Shown here: one piece after another, positions 51,824 through 60,999 of the stretch
Layout: each line of letters opens with the position of its first letter
Position numbering within the stretch: the stretch's first letter is position 1
Assembly: GCA_001941225.1 (NCBI GenBank)
Contig: MSHM01000005.1
Location: 42,491 to 106,490, forward strand
DNA: 64,000 nucleotides
Source: Oscillospiraceae bacterium Zagget12
GTDB lineage: Bacteria > Bacillota > Clostridia > UBA1381
Direction: 5' to 3'
Notes under the pieces: model-generated
Told to the model about the DNA's origin: nothing
The model's input: only the letters and a program-made list of their open reading frames with translations
The model's database searches: none
Position numbers and translations under genes: made by a program

Positions 51824-51903
51824 GTAGAGAAGAAAAAAGGTTTAAATTGCCGCGAGTATTCAGAAAGCGGCTTTTTAAATTACAGCAGCACAAGGAGATA
51901 GAT

Positions 51904-53034
51904 ATGTTTAAAATTTTACACACGGACGGTCTTGCAAGACGCGGAGAATTTCATACGGTGCACGGCGTGGTGCAGACGCCCGTTTTTCAGAATGTGGGCA
52001 CCATAGCCGCGATAAAGGGAGCGGTAAGCTCTATGGATTTAAAGGAGGTGGGCTGTCAGGTTGAGCTGTCGAACACCTATCATCTGCATTTAAGACCGGG
52101 CGACAAGGTGATAAAGCAGCTGGGCGGACTGCATAAGTTTATGAATTGGGACAGACCCATTTTAACCGACAGCGGCGGTTTTCAGGTGTTTTCGTTGGCG
52201 GGACTTCGCAAAATAACCGAGGAGGGTGTGAGCTTTAATTCGCATATAGACGGACATAAAATTTTTATGGGACCTGAGGAAAGTATGCAAATACAGTCAA
52301 ATCTCGCGTCCACGATTGCGATGGCGTTTGATGAGTGTATAGAAAATCCCGCGCCGTATAAATATGTAAAGGATTCCTGCGACAGAACGTACCGTTGGCT
52401 TGCACGGTGCAAGGCTGAAATGAACAGGCTCAATTCACTTGACGACACGATAAACAAAAATCAGCTTTTGTTCGGAATAAATCAGGGCGGAACCTATGAC
52501 GATATAAGAATCGACCATATGAAAAGGATTGCGGAGCTTGATTTGCCGGGATATGCCATAGGCGGACTTGCCGTGGGCGAGAGCCACGAGGAAATGTATC
52601 ACATTCTTGACGTTACTCTTCCTTACGCGCCGGCGGACAAACCGAGGTACCTTATGGGAGTGGGAACTCCGTCTAACATAATAGAATCCGTGGCGAGGGG
52701 CGTGGACTTTTTCGACTGCGTTATAGCATCAAGAAACGCGCGTCACGCGTTTATATTCACGCGCAACGGAACAATGAATTTGATGAATCAAAAGTACGAG
52801 CTTGACACGCGCCCGATAGACGAGGAGTGCGGCTGTCCGGCGTGCAGACATTATTCAAGGGCATATATAAGACATCTGTTCAAGGCAAAGGAGATGCTTG
52901 CGATGCGTCTTTCGGTTCTGCACAATCTGTATTTTTACAATGAGCTTATGGAGCGCATAAGAAAGGCAATCGAGGAGGACCGCTTTGAGCAATTCAGAAA
53001 GGATAACGTGGAAAAGCTTGCGCGGAGGCTGTAA
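51904..53034 (+). CDS. tgt: Queuine (preQ1) tRNA-guanine transglycosylase
   Basis: Tgt exchanges guanine-34 for preQ1 in tRNAs with GUN anticodons. It has PVFQNVGTIAAIKG, the catalytic Asp region ILTDSGGFQVFSL, GINQGGTYDDIR, GGLAVGE, the nucleophile-containing GVDFFDCVIASRNARH and a zinc site beginning CGCPAC. ATG 51904 follows AAGGAGATAG; the frame is open to 51847 without an SD. Length (376 residues) is normal. Confidence 0.97.
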   Translation: MFKILHTDGLARRGEFHTVHGVVQTPVFQNVGTIAAIKGAVSSMDLKEVGCQVELSNTYHLHLRPGDKVIKQLGGLHKFMNWDRPILTDSGGFQVFSLAGLRKITEEGVSFNSHIDGHKIFMGPEESMQIQSNLASTIAMAFDECIENPAPYKYVKDSCDRTYRWLARCKAEMNRLNSLDDTINKNQLLFGINQGGTYDDIRIDHMKRIAELDLPGYAIGGLAVGESHEEMYHILDVTLPYAPADKPRYLMGVGTPSNIIESVARGVDFFDCVIASRNARHAFIFTRNGTMNLMNQKYELDTRPIDEECGCPACRHYSRAYIRHLFKAKEMLAMRLSVLHNLYFYNELMERIRKAIEEDRFEQFRKDNVEKLARRL

Positions 53035-53078
53035 ACTTAGCCGTTGTTAATTTTAATGGTAAATATATCAATTCGATA

Positions 53079-53107
53079 TTGCATTTTTGTGAAATATACT
53101 GTATAAT
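53079..53107 (+). promoter_or_regulatory. Promoter of pyrH-frr-uppS cluster
   Basis: TTGCAT, 17 bp, TATAAT, about 40 bp before pyrH. Confidence 0.65.
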
Positions 53108-53147
53108 AAAATACAACAATGAACAAATTTGAAGGAGGATACTGTAT

Positions 53148-53867
53148 ATGAAAGCAAAGTACAAAAGAGTGCTTTTAAAAATCAGCGGCGAGGCGCTTGC
53201 CGGACCGAACGGTTTCGGACTTGACGAGGATACTCTTGCTCATATAAGCGAGAATGTTAAGAAGATTGCAGATATGGGAGTGCAGGTATCAATCGTTGTG
53301 GGCGGAGGCAATATATGGCGCGGACGCAGCAGCGAAAATATGGACAGAACAAGAGCCGACCATATGGGTATGCTTGCCACGGCGATTAACGCGCTTGCGC
53401 TTTGCAGCGCGCTTGAAAATCTTGACGTTCCCACAAGAGTTCAGACGGCTATTGAAATGCGCCAGGTTGCCGAGCCTTATATAAGAGGAAAGGCTGAAAG
53501 ACATCTTGAAAAGGGCAGAGTGGTTATATTCAGCTGCGGAACGGGAAATCCGTTTATGTCCACGGACACGGCGGCGGCTCTCCGCGCGGTCGAAACAGAG
53601 GCGGATATTATACTTCTCGCCAAAAAGGTGGACGCTGTGTATGACAGCGACCCGAATATCAATCCGAACGCGAAAAAATACGATGTATTATCCTTCAGCG
53701 ATATACTTTCAAAGAATCTCGGAGTAATGGATTCCACAGCGGCATCGATGTGCCGCGACAATAATTTGCCGATACTCGTTTTCGGACTTAACGATCCGGC
53801 GAACATAGTCAGAGCGGTCAAGGGCGATAAAATAGGCACCCTTGTAAATAACAGCGGAAAACTTTAA
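53148..53867 (+). CDS. pyrH: UMP kinase
   Basis: PyrH phosphorylates UMP to UDP; it is the hexameric bacterial amino-acid-kinase-fold enzyme. Motifs are [46 protein letters not shown] and [20 protein letters not shown]. 239 residues, SD GAAGGAGG. It heads the pyrH-frr-uppS-cdsA-dxr-rseP-ispG order typical of Firmicutes. rpsB and tsf, often upstream, are absent here. Confidence 0.97.
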   Translation: MKAKYKRVLLKISGEALAGPNGFGLDEDTLAHISENVKKIADMGVQVSIVVGGGNIWRGRSSENMDRTRADHMGMLATAINALALCSALENLDVPTRVQTAIEMRQVAEPYIRGKAERHLEKGRVVIFSCGTGNPFMSTDTAAALRAVETEADIILLAKKVDAVYDSDPNINPNAKKYDVLSFSDILSKNLGVMDSTAASMCRDNNLPILVFGLNDPANIVRAVKGDKIGTLVNNSGKL

Positions 53868-53890
53868 TTAAACGATAGGAGGAATAAAAA

Positions 53891-54442
53891 ATGGGTAAAT
53901 ATCCTGAAATAGAATCAAAAATGGAAAAGAGAATAAACGGCTACGCAAGCGAGCTTAAAACAATCAGAGCGGGACGCGCGAACGCGTCCGTATTGGACAA
54001 GGTTGCCATCGATTATTACGGCACGATGACTCCGATACAGCAGGTGGGCTCGATTTCATCACCCGAGGCAAGACTGCTTGTAATTCAGCCGTGGGACGCA
54101 AGCGTTTTAAAGGCTATAGAAAAGGCTATAAACGCGTCCGATATAGGCATAGCGCCGCAGAATGACGGAAAGGTTATTCGTCTTAACTTCCCGCCTCTTA
54201 CCGAGGAAAGAAGAAAAGAGCTTGTTAAGACCGTAAAGAAATACACGGAGGAGGCAAAGGTTCAAATCCGCAATGTAAGACGCGACGCTTTGGAGAGCTT
54301 TAAGGCGCAGAAGAAGAACGGCGAAATAACGGAGGACGACCAAAAGCAAGCGGAAAAGGATATTCAAAATCTTACCGACAAGTATATAAAGGAAATTGAC
54401 AATATATGCGCGGACAAGGAAAAGGAAATCCTTGAGGTTTAA
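53891..54442 (+). CDS. frr: Ribosome recycling factor
   Basis: RRF splits post-termination ribosomes together with EF-G. The 183-residue protein shows [31 protein letters not shown] sequence near the start, then [51 protein letters not shown] and the C-terminal helical hairpin. SD AGGAGG. Confidence 0.97.
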   Translation: MGKYPEIESKMEKRINGYASELKTIRAGRANASVLDKVAIDYYGTMTPIQQVGSISSPEARLLVIQPWDASVLKAIEKAINASDIGIAPQNDGKVIRLNFPPLTEERRKELVKTVKKYTEEAKVQIRNVRRDALESFKAQKKNGEITEDDQKQAEKDIQNLTDKYIKEIDNICADKEKEILEV

Positions 54443-54462
54443 TTAAATTGCGAATTATATTA

Positions 54463-54496
54463 ACCGGCAGGCAGTAATTTTGTACTGTCTGCCGGT
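54463..54496 (+). other. Hairpin between frr and uppS without T-run
   Basis: A 14-bp stem with one mismatch, ACCGGCAGGCAGTA/TACTGTCTGCCGGT, lacks a following T-run. It is more likely an RNA processing or stability element than a terminator. Confidence 0.5.
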
Positions 54497-54521
54497 ATTA
54501 TGCTAATACGAGGGATACAAT

Positions 54522-55259
54522 ATGTTTTTTTCAAAGAAGAAACAGCATGAAATAGATATGTCAAGACTGCCGGAGCATATCGGTATAATAATGGACGGAA
54601 ACGGCAGATGGGCAAAGCGGCGCGGACTTCCGAGGAGCGCGGGACACAGCGCCGGAGCCGAATCCTTAAAAAAGATAATAACCGAGGCGAACAATATAGG
54701 AATAAAATATATAACGGTCTACGCCTTTTCAACGGAAAATTGGAAAAGACCCAAGGACGAAGTTGATTATCTTATGTCGCTGCTGCTTGATTATCTTAGG
54801 AACGCGGAAAAAACGCTTTCGGGTGAAAATGTGGTTATACGTGCGATAGGCTCAAGAGAGGGACTGTCTGAGGAAATCTGTAAGCAGATAGACAAAACCG
54901 AGAAATTCACAAGCAAAAATACCGGCATAGTTATGAATATAGCGCTCAATTACGGCGGCAGAGAGGAAATCGCAAGCGCGGCAAAGGCTGTTTGCGCCGA
55001 CGTGCAAAGCGGCAAAATCTCAGCGGCGGATATAGACGATAAGCTATTTTCCGAGTATCTTTACACAAAAAATCAACCCGATGTTGATTTGCTTATAAGA
55101 ACCAGCGGCGAACAGCGCCTATCCAATTTTATGCTGTGGCAGGTGAGCTATGCGGAAATGTGGTTTACAAATAAGCTGTGGCCCGACTTCAAGCCCGCGG
55201 ATCTGCATAAGGCGATTATAGATTTTCAAAACCGAGGAAGAAGATTTGGAGGTGTGTAA
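54522..55259 (+). CDS. uppS: Isoprenyl (undecaprenyl) diphosphate synthase
   Basis: This cis-prenyltransferase makes the C55 carrier for cell-wall synthesis. It has HIGIIMDGNGRWAKRRGLPR (catalytic Asp), YAFSTENWKRP, LIRTSGEQRLSNFMLWQ and AEMWFTNKLWPDF. 245 residues is normal. The stop lies 3 bp before the cdsA start. Confidence 0.97.
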   Translation: MFFSKKKQHEIDMSRLPEHIGIIMDGNGRWAKRRGLPRSAGHSAGAESLKKIITEANNIGIKYITVYAFSTENWKRPKDEVDYLMSLLLDYLRNAEKTLSGENVVIRAIGSREGLSEEICKQIDKTEKFTSKNTGIVMNIALNYGGREEIASAAKAVCADVQSGKISAADIDDKLFSEYLYTKNQPDVDLLIRTSGEQRLSNFMLWQVSYAEMWFTNKLWPDFKPADLHKAIIDFQNRGRRFGGV

Positions 55260-55262
55260 CCG

Positions 55263-56075
55263 ATGAAAACAAGAATAATTACGTCCGTGGTTGCACTTGC
55301 GGTATTTGCCGCTCTGCTGCTCGCACCGCCCGTTGTGTTTACAATAGCCGTTGCGGCGGTTATACTTATGATGCTGTATGAGTGCTACAGCGCCACAAAA
55401 GCCGATTTGGCAATGAAAATCGTAGGCTTTGTGTCCGCGGTTATACTTATGACTGCCGTATACGCACTGAAAGATTTTGCCGCTCTTGCGTTTGTCGCGG
55501 TAATATTGTTATATATGATGTTGGTGGTATTTGAGCATTGCAAAAAAGGTTATAAATCTGTGCTTTCCAATGGGTTTATAACCCTATATATAGTCGTGTC
55601 GATGTGCTGTATATGGCTTACAAAGGAAAGCAAAGGCACGGCATATATGCTGCTGATATTTATAAGCGCGTGGTCAACCGATACATTCGCATACTTTACC
55701 GGTCGGCTGTGCGGCAAGCATAAGCTTATACCGCACGTCAGCCCGAACAAAACCGTTGAAGGCTCAATAGGCGGCGTGATAGGCTCGATGGCGGTGTGCA
55801 TAATATATATGTGCGTCATTATGAAATTGCAAGGCTCCGAGCTTTCCGCAATTTCCGATTGGTTTCCGCTATGCGCTGTATTCGGCGCGCTGATAGGCGC
55901 CGTCGGCGGCATATTTTCTCAGGTCGGCGACCTTGCCGCGTCGGCGATAAAGCGCGACGAGGATATAAAGGATTTCGGGTGGATATTCCCGGGTCACGGC
56001 GGATTTATGGACAGATTTGACAGCGTAATTTTTGTCGCGCCTATCATATTTGTGATAATGGGAATAATAAAATAA
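55263..56075 (+). CDS. cdsA: Phosphatidate cytidylyltransferase
   Basis: CdsA makes CDP-diacylglycerol for phospholipid synthesis in the membrane. The 270-residue protein has about seven to eight membrane helices and the C-terminal family signature around HGGFMDRFDSVIFVAPI, preceded by SVGDLAASAIKRDEDIKDFG-like sequence (here QVGDLAASAIKR). It is coupled to uppS and dxr. Confidence 0.95.
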   Translation: MKTRIITSVVALAVFAALLLAPPVVFTIAVAAVILMMLYECYSATKADLAMKIVGFVSAVILMTAVYALKDFAALAFVAVILLYMMLVVFEHCKKGYKSVLSNGFITLYIVVSMCCIWLTKESKGTAYMLLIFISAWSTDTFAYFTGRLCGKHKLIPHVSPNKTVEGSIGGVIGSMAVCIIYMCVIMKLQGSELSAISDWFPLCAVFGALIGAVGGIFSQVGDLAASAIKRDEDIKDFGWIFPGHGGFMDRFDSVIFVAPIIFVIMGIIK

Positions 56076-56087
56076 AGGGAAGTAAAT

Positions 56088-57245
56088 ATGGAATTTGAAC
56101 ATAGAATATCAGTATTGGGTTCCACGGGTTCAATCGGAACTCAAACTCTTGAAATCGCCCGTGAATATAAGGGCATAAGCATAGAGGCAATGTCCGCTCA
56201 TTCCAACATAGACCTGCTCGAAAAGCAGGCGAGAGAGTTTACTCCCAAGCTGGTATGCGTTACAGACGAGGAAAAGGCAAAGGATTTAAAAATAAAGCTT
56301 GCCGACACCGATATAAAGGTTGTCGCCGGCAAGGACGGACTTGACGAGGCGGCGACGGCGAACGGCGCAAAGACGGTTGTGACGGCGGTTGTCGGCATTT
56401 CCGGACTTGAGCCTACCATAGAGGCGATAAAGGCAAAGAAAAATATCGCTCTTGCAAATAAGGAAACGCTTGTAACGGGCGGTCATATTGTGATGAATCT
56501 CGCAAAGGAAAACGGCGTTTCGATTTTGCCGGTGGACAGCGAGCACAGCGCAATCTTTCAGTCGCTGCAAGGCTGCCGTGACAGAAAAGAAATTAAAAAC
56601 ATACTGCTTACGGCGTCCGGAGGACCTTTTTTTGGGAAAAAGCGCGGAGAATTGGAAAATATCACTCCGGCAGACGCGCTTAATCACCCGAACTGGAATA
56701 TGGGCGCAAAGGTAACGATAGATTCTTCTACTCTTGTCAACAAGGGTTTGGAGGTAATCGAGGCAAAATGGCTGTTCGGCACGGAGAATATTAAGGTACT
56801 GGTGCATCGCCAGAGCGTTGTACATTCAATGGTGGAGTTTACGGACAACAGCGTGATAGCGCAGATGGGCGCGCCGGATATGCGTTTGCCGATACAATAC
56901 GCGCTTACGTATCCGAACAGACTGCCTATGAAAAATAACGAGCTTGATTTGCTTAAATACGGTGCGCTTACCTTCGAGGAGCCTGACACCGATACATTTT
57001 TCGCGCTGCGCCTTGCGTTTGAGGCTTTGCGCGACGGAGGAATAAAGCCGACCGTGTTTAACAGCGCCGACGAGGCGGCGGTTGATTTGTTTCTGAAAGG
57101 TAAAATATCGTATCTCGAAATCTCAGAGGCTGTCGCAAGGGTTATGAGTGCGATTAAAAACATTGAAAATCCGACGGTTTCGGATATATTTGAAACGGAT
57201 AGATTATCGCGTGAAATCGTTTACGGATTGAAAGGGAGAGCTTAA
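56088..57245 (+). CDS. dxr: 1-deoxy-D-xylulose-5-phosphate reductoisomerase
   Basis: Dxr makes MEP from DXP in the non-mevalonate isoprenoid pathway. The NADPH-binding start is SVLGSTGSIGTQTLEIARE. Other motifs are LANKETLVTGGHIV, PVDSEHSAIFQSLQG, TASGGPFFGK, NHPNWNMGAKVTIDSSTLVNKG-type sequence and the C-terminal helical domain. At 385 residues it is complete. It is the first MEP-pathway gene here; ispG is two genes downstream. Confidence 0.97.
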   Translation: MEFEHRISVLGSTGSIGTQTLEIAREYKGISIEAMSAHSNIDLLEKQAREFTPKLVCVTDEEKAKDLKIKLADTDIKVVAGKDGLDEAATANGAKTVVTAVVGISGLEPTIEAIKAKKNIALANKETLVTGGHIVMNLAKENGVSILPVDSEHSAIFQSLQGCRDRKEIKNILLTASGGPFFGKKRGELENITPADALNHPNWNMGAKVTIDSSTLVNKGLEVIEAKWLFGTENIKVLVHRQSVVHSMVEFTDNSVIAQMGAPDMRLPIQYALTYPNRLPMKNNELDLLKYGALTFEEPDTDTFFALRLAFEALRDGGIKPTVFNSADEAAVDLFLKGKISYLEISEAVARVMSAIKNIENPTVSDIFETDRLSREIVYGLKGRA

Positions 57246-57246
57246 T

Positions 57247-58398
57247 TTGGTAACTGCGATTGTGTCAATAGCGATGTTTCTTGTAATGATTTCATTACAC
57301 GAATTCGGTCATTTTATTATTGCGAAAATCCTCAATTTTAAGGTTGACGAGTTTTCCGTGGGTATGGGTCCCGCCATATTCAAAAAGAAAAAGGGCGAAA
57401 CGCAATACTCCGTGAGAGTGCTGCCGCTCGGTGGCTACTGCAAATTTGAGGGCGAGGACGAAAAGGACAATAAAGACCCGAGAGCTTTTACAAACCAAAA
57501 GCCTTGGAAACGTCTGCTTGTGCTTTTGGCAGGCGGAACCTTTAATGTTATTTTGGGATTTGTGCTTTTTCTCATAATTGTTCCGTCAATATCGCCGGTA
57601 AGCTCAAACGTTATTGATACGGTGGTTGAGCACAGCTATATTGAGGACGCGGGAATAATGTCCGGAGATAAGATAGTGGAGATTAACGGCAAGCACGTTA
57701 ATTTTTATAACGATATAACTCTTTACACGCAAAGCTTTCAAAAAGATGAGGAGGCGACCGTTACCGTTCTGCGTGACGGAGAAAGGATAGAATTTACGTT
57801 TAAACCAACGGAGCAGATTATAAAATACACCTACGGCGAAAGCGGCATACAGGTTGACAGCTCTATAAACGGATACACAACGGGACAATTTGTTGAATAT
57901 TCCGATGCAAATCCCAAGGACGACGCACTTGTGGGACAGTCCGAAACGGTCACAAGATATATAATCGGATTTACGCCGCAGGCGAAGTATATCAATATCG
58001 CTAATGTATGGGGCGAGGCTCTTAATTATACAAAATTTGTCGTAAAGCTCGTGTATCAGTCGCTGTGGCAGATGATAACGGGCAAAGTCGGCGTTGACCA
58101 GATGTCGGGTCCCGTAGGAATAGTCAGCGAGGTAAACAGCGCGGTCAATTCCGGCAGCTACAGCCTGCTTAACGTGCTTAATTTGGTAGCGCTTTTGACA
58201 ATAAATCTCGGCATTTTTAATCTCTTGCCGATACCCGCTCTTGACGGCGGACGAATATTGTTTGTCCTTATTGAGATGGTAAGAAGAAAGCCTATACCGC
58301 CGGATAAAGAGGGCATAGTACACGCGGTAGGAATGCTTTTGCTGCTGTTATTTATTGTGTTTGTGTCATTTAACGATATTGTCAGATTATTGGGGTGA
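57247..58398 (+). CDS. rseP: RseP-type site-2 protease (M50)
   Basis: RseP is an intramembrane zinc protease that cuts anti-sigma factors or remnant signal peptides. It has HEFGHFIIAK (zinc His pair and Glu), a PDZ domain (about 125-200: GIMSGDKIVEINGKHV) and the C-terminal LLPIPALDGGRILF with the third zinc ligand. At 383 residues it has a roughly normal length. The start is TTG at 57247, 1 bp after the dxr stop. Confidence 0.95.
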   Translation: MVTAIVSIAMFLVMISLHEFGHFIIAKILNFKVDEFSVGMGPAIFKKKKGETQYSVRVLPLGGYCKFEGEDEKDNKDPRAFTNQKPWKRLLVLLAGGTFNVILGFVLFLIIVPSISPVSSNVIDTVVEHSYIEDAGIMSGDKIVEINGKHVNFYNDITLYTQSFQKDEEATVTVLRDGERIEFTFKPTEQIIKYTYGESGIQVDSSINGYTTGQFVEYSDANPKDDALVGQSETVTRYIIGFTPQAKYINIANVWGEALNYTKFVVKLVYQSLWQMITGKVGVDQMSGPVGIVSEVNSAVNSGSYSLLNVLNLVALLTINLGIFNLLPIPALDGGRILFVLIEMVRRKPIPPDKEGIVHAVGMLLLLLFIVFVSFNDIVRLLG

Positions 58399-58403
58399 TA
58401 TTA

Positions 58404-59468
58404 GTGAGAAAGAAAAAAAGAGTTGTAAATATAGGCGGCGTGAAAATCGGCGGCGATAATCCGATTGCGATACAGTCGATGTGCAATACCGATACGCGCG
58501 ATGTAAATTCAACGGTAAATCAGATACACGAGCTTGAAAACGCCGGCTGTGAAATAATTCGAGTAGCCGTTCCGGATATGGAGGCGGCGCGGGCGGTGCA
58601 GGATATAAAAAAGCAAATTCATATACCGCTCGTGGTTGATATTCATTTTGATTACAGACTTGCTTTGGAATGTATGAAAAACGGCGCGGATAAGGTGCGG
58701 ATAAATCCGGGAAATATCGGCGACACAGACAGAGTAAAGCAGGTCGTTGAAATGGCGAAATCAAGGCAAATTCCGATAAGAATAGGAGTAAACGGCGGTT
58801 CGCTCGAAAAAAGCCTGTTGGAAAAATACGGCGGCGTAACCGCGGACGCGCTTGTTGAAAGCGCTATGGGACATATCGCCATACTTGACGAGCTGAATTT
58901 TTCCGATATAGTTGTGTCGATAAAAATTTCCGATGTGCCTAAAATGCTTGACGCGTACAGAAAATTCAATGAAATATCCGATATACCTTTGCACATAGGC
59001 GTTACCGAGGCGGGGACACTGAAAAGCGGAACAATAAAATCCTCGGTCGGAATAGGCGCACTGCTTGCGGAGGGAATAGGAGACACAATGCGCGTATCGC
59101 TTACCGCAAATCCGGTTGAGGAAATCTATACCGCCTATGATATACAAAGGGTCTTGGGACTGCGGAAAACGGGCGCGGAAATAGTATCCTGTCCCACCTG
59201 CGGAAGAACTCAGATTGATTTGGTTCCCATTGCCAATGAGGTCGAAAGACGCGCCGCTAATATAAAAAAGCCGATAAAAATAGCCGTTATGGGCTGTGCG
59301 GTAAACGGTCCGGGCGAGGCTCGCGAGGCTGATATAGGAATAGCCGGAGGAAAGGGCGAGGGACTTATCTTCAAAAAAGGCGAAATTATAAAAAAGGTTC
59401 CCGAGGATAAAATCATTGACGAGCTGATGCTTGAAATTGAAAAAATGATTGGAGATGTTGATTTTTGA
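58404..59468 (+). CDS. ispG: 4-hydroxy-3-methylbut-2-en-1-yl diphosphate synthase
   Basis: IspG is the 4Fe-4S enzyme converting MEcPP to HMBPP in the MEP pathway. Motifs: NPIAIQSMCNTDTRDV, DIHFDYRLALECM, INPGNIG, and cluster cysteines in SCPTCGRTQ and MGCAVNGPGEA. About 354 residues. GTG 58404 has SD GGGGTGA; GTG 58395 would overlap rseP. Its stop overlaps the aroQ start. Confidence 0.96.
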   Translation: MRKKKRVVNIGGVKIGGDNPIAIQSMCNTDTRDVNSTVNQIHELENAGCEIIRVAVPDMEAARAVQDIKKQIHIPLVVDIHFDYRLALECMKNGADKVRINPGNIGDTDRVKQVVEMAKSRQIPIRIGVNGGSLEKSLLEKYGGVTADALVESAMGHIAILDELNFSDIVVSIKISDVPKMLDAYRKFNEISDIPLHIGVTEAGTLKSGTIKSSVGIGALLAEGIGDTMRVSLTANPVEEIYTAYDIQRVLGLRKTGAEIVSCPTCGRTQIDLVPIANEVERRAANIKKPIKIAVMGCAVNGPGEAREADIGIAGGKGEGLIFKKGEIIKKVPEDKIIDELMLEIEKMIGDVDF

Positions 59469-59899
59469 AAAAGTATTTGATTATAAACGGAGTAAATTTG
59501 AATATGCTCGGCATACGCGAGCCGGGAATATACGGAAACAGCACTCTTAAGGATTTGGAAAATAATTTAACGAGAAAAGCCGCCGAGCTTGGAGCGGAGG
59601 TTGACTTTTTCCAGAGTAATTTCGAGGGTGAAATAGTGGAAAAAATTCACGCCGCAATGGGAAAATATAACGGAATAATAATAAATCCGGGCGCTTTCAC
59701 GCATTATTCATACGCGATTCGCGACGCGTTCGCCTCCGTGAATATGGACGTTATTGAGGTTCACATATCGAATATACATAAGCGCGAGGAATTTCGCCAT
59801 ACGTCCGTTATCGTGCCGGAATGTATAGGTCAGATTTGCGGACTCGGATTTAAAGGCTATGAACTCGCATTGGAGGCGCTTATATGCAGAGCAGAATAG
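59465..59899 (+). CDS. aroQ: 3-dehydroquinate dehydratase, type II
   Basis: AroQ dehydrates 3-dehydroquinate in the shikimate pathway. It has INGVNLNMLGIREPGIYG with the catalytic Tyr, QSNFEGEIVEKIH, INPGAFTHYSYAIRDA and EVHISNIHKREEFRHTS. 144 residues. The TTG start overlaps the ispG stop, and its end overlaps the peptidase start by 16 bp. Confidence 0.96.
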   Translation: MKKYLIINGVNLNMLGIREPGIYGNSTLKDLENNLTRKAAELGAEVDFFQSNFEGEIVEKIHAAMGKYNGIIINPGAFTHYSYAIRDAFASVNMDVIEVHISNIHKREEFRHTSVIVPECIGQICGLGFKGYELALEALICRAE

Positions 59900-60936
59900 A
59901 CAAGCTTTGTGAAAAGCTGCACGATAATGAGGCTGTTTTAATTTCAAGCTATCCCAATATTTTCTATTACAGCGGCTTTACGTCCGAGGACGCGTATCTT
60001 TTGATTTCGCACAGCGGCAGATATATCCTGACCGATTCGAGATACACCTTGCAGGCGCGGGAGCAGGCAAAGGGGTTTGAGGTTCTTGATATTAAAGACG
60101 GCTTTGAAAGAATGTTCGCCAAAACCTCGGCGAAGTATATAGGCTTTGAGGAAAATTATATGAGCGTCAAGGAGATGAGACGCCTTAGAACAAAGCTATG
60201 CGATAATCAGGATTTTGTGGAAATGCAGAAAACCATAAACGAGCCGCGCAGAATTAAAGGCGCCGATGAAATTAAAAGGATTGCCGAGGCGGAGAAAATA
60301 GGGGACGAGGCGTTCAAATACATTCTCGGCAAAATACAAGCGGGAAAAACAGAGAGAGAAATAGCTCTTGAATTGGAGTTTTTTATGAAAAAGCAAGGCG
60401 CGTCGGCGCTTTCCTTTGACACAATCGCGGCATCGGGAAAACGCAGCGCAATGCCGCACGGCGTTGCCAGCGGTAAGGAACTGGAAAACGGCGATTTTTT
60501 AACACTCGATTTCGGCTGCGTATTTGAGGGATATTGCTCGGATATGACCAGAACGGTTGTCATAGGCAAGGCGAGCGATAAGCAAAGAGAAATATATGAT
60601 ATAGTCCTGTCGGCGCAAAATGCCGCGTTGAATACGATTAAATCCGGCATACCCTGTTATACGGTTGACGCGGCGGCGAGAGATATTATCAAAAACGCGG
60701 GCTACGGCGATAATTTCGGGCACAGCCTGGGACACAGCGTCGGTATAGAAATACACGAAAATCCGTCGTTTTCACCCAAAAGCGACGATATTATCAAGGA
60801 CGGCAATGTTATCACCGTTGAGCCGGGAATATATATAGATGGGTTCGGCGGAGTAAGAATAGAGGATTTGATTGCCGTGCAGAACGGTGAGGCGGTAAAT
60901 CTGACATCATCACCGAAACAGCTTATAGAAATTTAA
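59884..60936 (+). CDS. pepP: Xaa-Pro peptidase (M24 family)
   Basis: This M24 metallopeptidase removes N-terminal residues before proline. The creatinase-like N-terminal domain (1-120) precedes the pita-bread domain with metal ligands LDFGCVFEGYCSDMTRTV (two Asp), GHSLGHSVG (His), HENPSF and VEPGIY (Glu), and VRIEDL (Glu). 350 residues, as in the short Firmicutes YqhT-type enzymes. In many Firmicutes it lies between aroQ and efp; efp is not present here. Confidence 0.93.
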   Translation: MQSRIDKLCEKLHDNEAVLISSYPNIFYYSGFTSEDAYLLISHSGRYILTDSRYTLQAREQAKGFEVLDIKDGFERMFAKTSAKYIGFEENYMSVKEMRRLRTKLCDNQDFVEMQKTINEPRRIKGADEIKRIAEAEKIGDEAFKYILGKIQAGKTEREIALELEFFMKKQGASALSFDTIAASGKRSAMPHGVASGKELENGDFLTLDFGCVFEGYCSDMTRTVVIGKASDKQREIYDIVLSAQNAALNTIKSGIPCYTVDAAARDIIKNAGYGDNFGHSLGHSVGIEIHENPSFSPKSDDIIKDGNVITVEPGIYIDGFGGVRIEDLIAVQNGEAVNLTSSPKQLIEI

Positions 60937-60939
60937 AAT

Positions 60940-60996
60940 AAGGCGGCGGATTTCGCTTAATTTCTCCGGTGAAATTAAAAATCCGCCGCCTGTTTT
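60940..60996. terminator. Long bidirectional terminator, pepP / spoIVB
   Basis: An outer stem AGGCGGCGGATTT/AAATCCGCCGCCT (13 bp) and an inner stem TTAATTTC/GAAATTAA form one long hairpin between convergent genes, followed by TGTTTTAATTT. Confidence 0.8.
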
Positions 60997-60999
60997 AAT

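Noticed and set aside
54463..54496. Terminator between frr and uppS
   Set aside because: The stem is strong but there is no T-run, and uppS lacks an obvious own promoter.
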